NCBI RefSeq assembly: GCF_016756535.1
Contig: NZ_AP023247.1
Coordinates: 4,588,501-4,652,500, forward strand
From: Mesorhizobium sp. 131-2-1
Lineage (GTDB): Bacteria > Pseudomonadota > Alphaproteobacteria > Rhizobiales > Rhizobiaceae
Length of the DNA: 64,000 bases
Direction: 5' to 3'
Shown: positions 60,388-64,000 of the stretch, in pieces
How positions within the stretch are numbered: the first letter of the stretch is position 1
How the letters are laid out: the number at the start of each line of letters is the position of its first letter
Made by a program: the position numbers and the translations under genes
Notes under the pieces: generated by a model
What the model was told of the DNA's origin: nothing
What the model saw: only the letters and a program-made list of their open reading frames with translations
Databases searched by the model: none

Positions 60388-62049
60388 ATGACCAGGACGC
60401 CAGCCGGGCTGCCGCGCTACGACGACGCCGTCGCGCATTTCCACATCGAGGACGAGATCGCCAAACTGCACGGCGATCCGGCGACCGGCATCAATGCCTA
60501 TGTCGAATGCTGCGGCCGCTACACGGGGCAAAACCGTCTTGCGCTGCGCGCCATCTCCGCCGGCGGCGAGCTGCGTGAATTCAGCTTTGACGATCTCGCC
60601 GACATGTCCGGCCGCGCCGGCAATATGCTTAAGGAGCTTGGCGTTCGCCCGGGCGATGTGGTGGCCGGCATGCTGCCACGCATCCCCGAGCTGGTGGCGT
60701 TGATCCTCGGCGCATGGCGCATCGGCGCGGTCTACCAGCCGCTGTTCACCGCCTTCGGCCCGAAAGCGATCGAGCACCGCCTGAGCTACAGCAAGGCAAA
60801 GCTGGTGGTGACCAATCTGGCAAACCGCGGCAAGCTCGACGAAGTGGAGAACCACCCACGCGTCGCGACCATCCTCGGGGCCGGCGATGCCCTGCCCGCC
60901 GGCGATATCGATTTCCGCGCCGCGCTGGCCTCCGCCTCGCCCGAGTGTGAACCGGTGATGCGCACGGGCGACGACCTGTTCATGATGATGTCGACCTCCG
61001 GGACGACGGGACACCCGAAGGGCGTGCCGGTGCCGCTGAGGGCGCTGCTCGCCTTCGGCGCCTACATGCGCGACGCGATCGGGCTGCGGGCCGACGATGT
61101 GTTCTGGAACATCGCCGACCCGGGCTGGGCCTATGGGCTCTACTACGCCATAACCGGCCCGCTGCAGCTCGGCATCGCCACCACTTTCTACGAAGGCGCC
61201 TTCAACGCCAAAAGCACCTACGACATCATCGAGCGGCTCGGCGTCACCAGCCTCGCCGGCTCGCCGACCGCCTATCGCCTGTTGATGGCGGAAGGCGCTG
61301 AGGCCGCAGCCCGCGTCAAGGGCAGGCTCCGTGTCGTGAGCAGCGCCGGCGAGCCGCTCAACCCGGAAGTGATCCGCTGGTTCGACGCCAACCTCGCCGC
61401 CCCCATCCACGACCATTACGGTCAGACCGAGAACGGCATGATGGTCAACAACCATCATGGCCTGGCGCACAGCGTGCGCGCGGGCTCGGCCGGCTTTGCC
61501 ATGCCCGGATACCGGATGGTGGTGCTGGATGAGGCGGGCAACGAGCTCGGCCCCAATCAGCCAGGCATCCTCGCGGTCGACATCGCAAGATCGCCGCTGC
61601 GCTGGTTCGACGGCTATCACCAGGCCGAGACGCCGGCGATCTCGGGCGGCTACTACCGCACCGGCGACACGGTGGAATACGAGCCGGACGGCTCGGTCTC
61701 CTTCATCGGCCGGGCAGACGACGTCATTACCTCGGCCGGATACCGCATTGGCCCGTTCGACGTCGAAAGCGCGCTGATCGAGCATCCGGCGGTCAACGAG
61801 GCGGCGGTCGTCGGCGTGCCCGACCCGCAACGCACCGAGATCGTCAAGGCTTTCGTGGTGCTGGCCTCAGCCTATCAGGGGAGCGAGGCGCTCGCCGAGG
61901 AGTTGGCCCAGCATGTCAAGAAACGGCTCTCGGCGCATTCCTATCCACGCGAGGTCGAGTTCGTGGCCGAACTGCCGAAAACGCCGAGCGGCAAGATCCA
62001 AAGGTTCCTGCTGCGCAAGGCCGAGGTGGAGAAGCGCAAGGCCGGGTAA
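60388..62049 (+). CDS. AMP-dependent acyl-CoA synthetase
   Basis: 553 residues. ANL adenylating fold: FMMMSTSGTTGHPKGVPVPL (P-loop), VSSAGEPLNPEVIRWFDANL, IHDHYGQTENGMMVNNHHGL, YYRTGDTVEYEPDGSVSFIG and the catalytic Lys in KTPSGKIQRFLLRKAEVE. N-terminal part resembles acetyl/propionyl-CoA synthetase-like proteins. Chain length cannot be read. Weak RBS; ATG 60388 gives normal length. Confidence 0.92.
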   Translation: MTRTPAGLPRYDDAVAHFHIEDEIAKLHGDPATGINAYVECCGRYTGQNRLALRAISAGGELREFSFDDLADMSGRAGNMLKELGVRPGDVVAGMLPRIPELVALILGAWRIGAVYQPLFTAFGPKAIEHRLSYSKAKLVVTNLANRGKLDEVENHPRVATILGAGDALPAGDIDFRAALASASPECEPVMRTGDDLFMMMSTSGTTGHPKGVPVPLRALLAFGAYMRDAIGLRADDVFWNIADPGWAYGLYYAITGPLQLGIATTFYEGAFNAKSTYDIIERLGVTSLAGSPTAYRLLMAEGAEAAARVKGRLRVVSSAGEPLNPEVIRWFDANLAAPIHDHYGQTENGMMVNNHHGLAHSVRAGSAGFAMPGYRMVVLDEAGNELGPNQPGILAVDIARSPLRWFDGYHQAETPAISGGYYRTGDTVEYEPDGSVSFIGRADDVITSAGYRIGPFDVESALIEHPAVNEAAVVGVPDPQRTEIVKAFVVLASAYQGSEALAEELAQHVKKRLSAHSYPREVEFVAELPKTPSGKIQRFLLRKAEVEKRKAG

Positions 62050-62142
62050 AGATTCGGCTCTGCGTTGATTTCCGCCACGCAAAAGCCGCCAATTCGGGCG
62101 AAGGCTGCCGGGGCTATTGATCGCTAATCTGGGGGCTAAATC

Positions 62143-63036
62143 ATGCGATTGGTCTGGACGCTTCTCTTCGTGCTTGCGGGCAGCGCGGCACTCGCTGCCT
62201 CACCGGAGGACGACTATATCGCCGCGCGTGACAAGGCGATTGCCGACATCGCCGCGCAGCAAAGCGCGAACGCTCCCGTCGAAACGCTCGATGCGGTCGG
62301 CGCGAAGGCGCTGGCCGATCTCGAAAAGCGTCTTTCCGCCCTTCTCGGCCCGCTGGCGGTTGAGGGTTTTCCGGCAACCGGCACGATCAATCTCCAAAGC
62401 CTGAGCGACTCCGACATCGGATTCGGCATGCTCGACGGGCTGAGATACGCTACGAGCGACGACGGCCCGAGCCTTGTCGCGACCACGCGCGGGCTTGCCG
62501 AACGCTGGCTGCAGTCCAGGGCCGACGAGACCGACGAAAACCTCAAGCTGCCCGCCGGCATCGACGAGGCGCTGAAGCTCGACGCCTTCTACACCCAGGC
62601 CATCGGCGCCGACGCAGCCTTCGTGAAGACGCTCGACTTTGCACTGAAGAAGCCTGGAGGCGCCGACATGGCGATCGCGCGGCTCGGCGGCTGGACTCAG
62701 GACGTCGGGCCGATCTACGACCAGCAGGTCATCGTCACGCTGGTCAAGGGCGATCGCGTCCTGATCGCCGAGGCAGCCGCTGCGCCCGCCGTTCCGAAGA
62801 TCGCGGCCTGCGATGCGCTTTGGACCGCGGCCGACGCCGCCGCCCAGAAATTCCAGGAGGCCTACCAGGCTTCGGAACTCAAGGACGAAAAATCCTACGA
62901 TGCGGCCAATGTCGCCTGGGAAAAAGGCGACGCCGACTACCGCGCCTGCATGGGCGAGCGCCTGCCGGGCGACGCGGCGTTCCCGGCGCTGCTTGCCCAG
63001 GCGCAGCAGCTTGCAGACCAGATGGCGGGAAAGTAG
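62143..63036 (+). CDS. exported hypothetical protein
   Basis: 297 residues. Signal peptide MRLVWTLLFVLAGSAALAAS with cleavage near residue 19. Mature part is acidic and helical: AARDKAIADIAAQQSANAPV, TTRGLAERWLQSRADETDEN, AACDALWTAADAAAQKFQEA. Two Cys (IAACDALW and RACMGERL) could pair. No family recognised. It may form a unit with the CHASE sensor starting 150 bases later. Confidence 0.72.
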   Translation: MRLVWTLLFVLAGSAALAASPEDDYIAARDKAIADIAAQQSANAPVETLDAVGAKALADLEKRLSALLGPLAVEGFPATGTINLQSLSDSDIGFGMLDGLRYATSDDGPSLVATTRGLAERWLQSRADETDENLKLPAGIDEALKLDAFYTQAIGADAAFVKTLDFALKKPGGADMAIARLGGWTQDVGPIYDQQVIVTLVKGDRVLIAEAAAAPAVPKIAACDALWTAADAAAQKFQEAYQASELKDEKSYDAANVAWEKGDADYRACMGERLPGDAAFPALLAQAQQLADQMAGK

Positions 63037-63184
63037 GCGCTGAGAGGCGCCTGCCCTGGCGCTTCCATCCCCGCGGCAATCGGCCCGATGCTGAAACTTC
63101 TGGCCAGCCTGGAAGTCTAAATTTAAGCACTTTCTACTAGGTTCGACCGACTGACTATTGTCCAGGAAGGGCATTCGGGTCGAA

Positions 63185-64000
63185 TTGGCCAAAACGGATT
63201 CCAGCGTCGGCCGCATCAGGCAGGCCGTTTTTTCCACCGCCAACGTGCCGGCGGCGATAGCCTTTGTCGTGCTTCTGATCTGCGCCATTTTTGCCGACCA
63301 GCAGAACAGAAAAGTCTCCGATCAACTGGTGCGCGCCGATGTCCTGGCCAAGGTCAACATTATCCGCGCCAAGCTCGAGGGCAACATAAACGGCAATCTC
63401 CAGCTCACGCAAGGCCTGGTGTCGGCCATCGTCACCGAGCCCTATTTGGGCCAGCAGAGATTTGCCTTGCTTGCCGGCAATCTGTTCGAGCAGAAGTCGC
63501 AGTTGCGCAACATCGCTGGCGCGCCGGACCTCGTCATCTCGCTGATGTACCCGATGAAAGGCAACGAGAAGGCGATCGGGCTCGACTACCGCAAGAACGA
63601 AGCGCAACGCGCGGCTGCGCTTCGGGCGCGCGACCGGCATGAACTGGTGTTCGCCGGCCCGGTCGACCTGGCGCAAGGCGGGCGCGGCTTCATAGGCCGC
63701 ATCCCGGTCTTCGTGCCGACGGCGGGCGGCGGCGACCGCTTCTGGGGCATCGTCTCGGCTGTGGTCGATGTCGACCGGCTCTACGCGGCGAGCGGCCTCA
63801 CCGATCCCGGCATCGACATCGATGTCGCGCTGACCGGCAAGGATGCACTGGGCGACGGCGGCGAACGCTTCTTCGGCGGCGGCAATGTCATCGCCGGCAA
63901 CCCGGTGACGGCCGAGGTGGCGCTGCCCTCGGGCTCGTGGCGGATTTCGGCCATTCCCAAGGGCGGTTGGCCAGCGGCGCCGAAGAATGAGCTGACCTTG
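63185..64000 (+). CDS. CHASE-domain sensor protein, 5' part (runs off window)
   Basis: At least 272 residues, open to the right edge. Start uncertain: TTG 63185 or in-frame TTG 63158 near AGGAAGG. Transmembrane helix VPAAIAFVVLLICAIFADQQ. The CHASE pattern follows: RAKLEGNINGNLQLTQGLVS, LFEQKSQLRNIAGAPDLVIS, LMYPMKGNEKAIGLDYRKNE, DLAQGGRGFIGRIPVFVPTA, FWGIVSAVVDVDRLYAASGL. An extracytoplasmic sensor; output domain (kinase or GGDEF) lies beyond the window. Confidence 0.85.
   Translation, partial: MAKTDSSVGRIRQAVFSTANVPAAIAFVVLLICAIFADQQNRKVSDQLVRADVLAKVNIIRAKLEGNINGNLQLTQGLVSAIVTEPYLGQQRFALLAGNLFEQKSQLRNIAGAPDLVISLMYPMKGNEKAIGLDYRKNEAQRAAALRARDRHELVFAGPVDLAQGGRGFIGRIPVFVPTAGGGDRFWGIVSAVVDVDRLYAASGLTDPGIDIDVALTGKDALGDGGERFFGGGNVIAGNPVTAEVALPSGSWRISAIPKGGWPAAPKNELTL

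Overview
The window is a high-GC chromosomal segment from a Mesorhizobium-type alphaproteobacterium (Hyphomicrobiales). The strongest evidence is a gene nearly identical, as I recall the family, to the cyclic-nucleotide-gated K+ channel MloK1 of Mesorhizobium loti (54241-55308). Supporting evidence is the density of rhizobial small-protein families (DUF1236, DUF982, DUF2934, DUF1488, BA14K, a SyrA/ExoX-like protein), an alphaproteobacterial LexA box (GTTC-N7-GTTC) and RpoE2/EcfG-type general-stress promoters (GGAAC-N16-CGTT). I see no rRNA, tRNA, transposase, integrase, CRISPR array or plasmid origin.

Layout. 0-6 kb: a first island of small stress or envelope proteins, including three DUF1236 proteins, several behind GGAAC-N16-CGTT promoters. 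6-9.7 kb: a PAS-GGDEF diguanylate cyclase, a GYD protein, a SyrA/ExoX-like membrane protein and an exported Gly/Asn-rich protein. 10-12.1 kb: a TadE/TadE/TadG minor-pilin operon. 12.2-17.3 kb: SOS-controlled DNA polymerase IV, an excalibur protein, a decayed ABC-transporter ATPase fragment, an SRPBCC protein and adenine deaminase. 17.4-25.1 kb: an FAD monooxygenase and PLP decarboxylase pair, GNAT and methyltransferase genes, a ketopantoate reductase, and a NarX/NarL-like two-component pair. 25.2-27.4 kb: two paralogous exported Gly/Asn-repeat proteins, each with a clear terminator, then a 36-residue peptide gene with a lasso-peptide-like leader. 27.4-33.6 kb: a broken EamA transporter, then a translationally coupled acyltransferase, two glycosyltransferases and an ABC exporter. 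33.7-37.5 kb: minCDE and a large coiled-coil protein. 37.8-44.6 kb: a lipoprotein, a phasin, a globin and a second small-protein island, mostly one tightly overlapping operon. 44.7-48.2 kb: two flavin 2-hydroxyacid dehydrogenases flanking a TetR gene and its operator. 48.2-54.1 kb: BA14K protein, lysine 2,3-aminomutase family protein, cold-shock protein, membrane proteins and an MFS transporter. 54.2-64 kb: MloK1-like channel, frameshifted serine hydrolase, an ArsR/SRPBCC module with two perfect operators, a DHFR-like protein, a VOC/YafY-WYL divergent pair, an acyl-CoA synthetase, a secreted protein and the start of a CHASE sensor.

How it works together. The small-protein genes of the two islands appear to be linked by a shared sigma factor signature and by shared domains (3479-3895 with 44122-44316; 42008-42334 with 43795-43986). 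This suggests an expanded general stress regulon. The most novel-looking element is the orphan RiPP-like precursor at 27299-27409, upstream of a glycan or acyl modification and export operon, although no lasso cyclase or protease gene is in the window. All functional statements are from sequence reading only; no database search was run.
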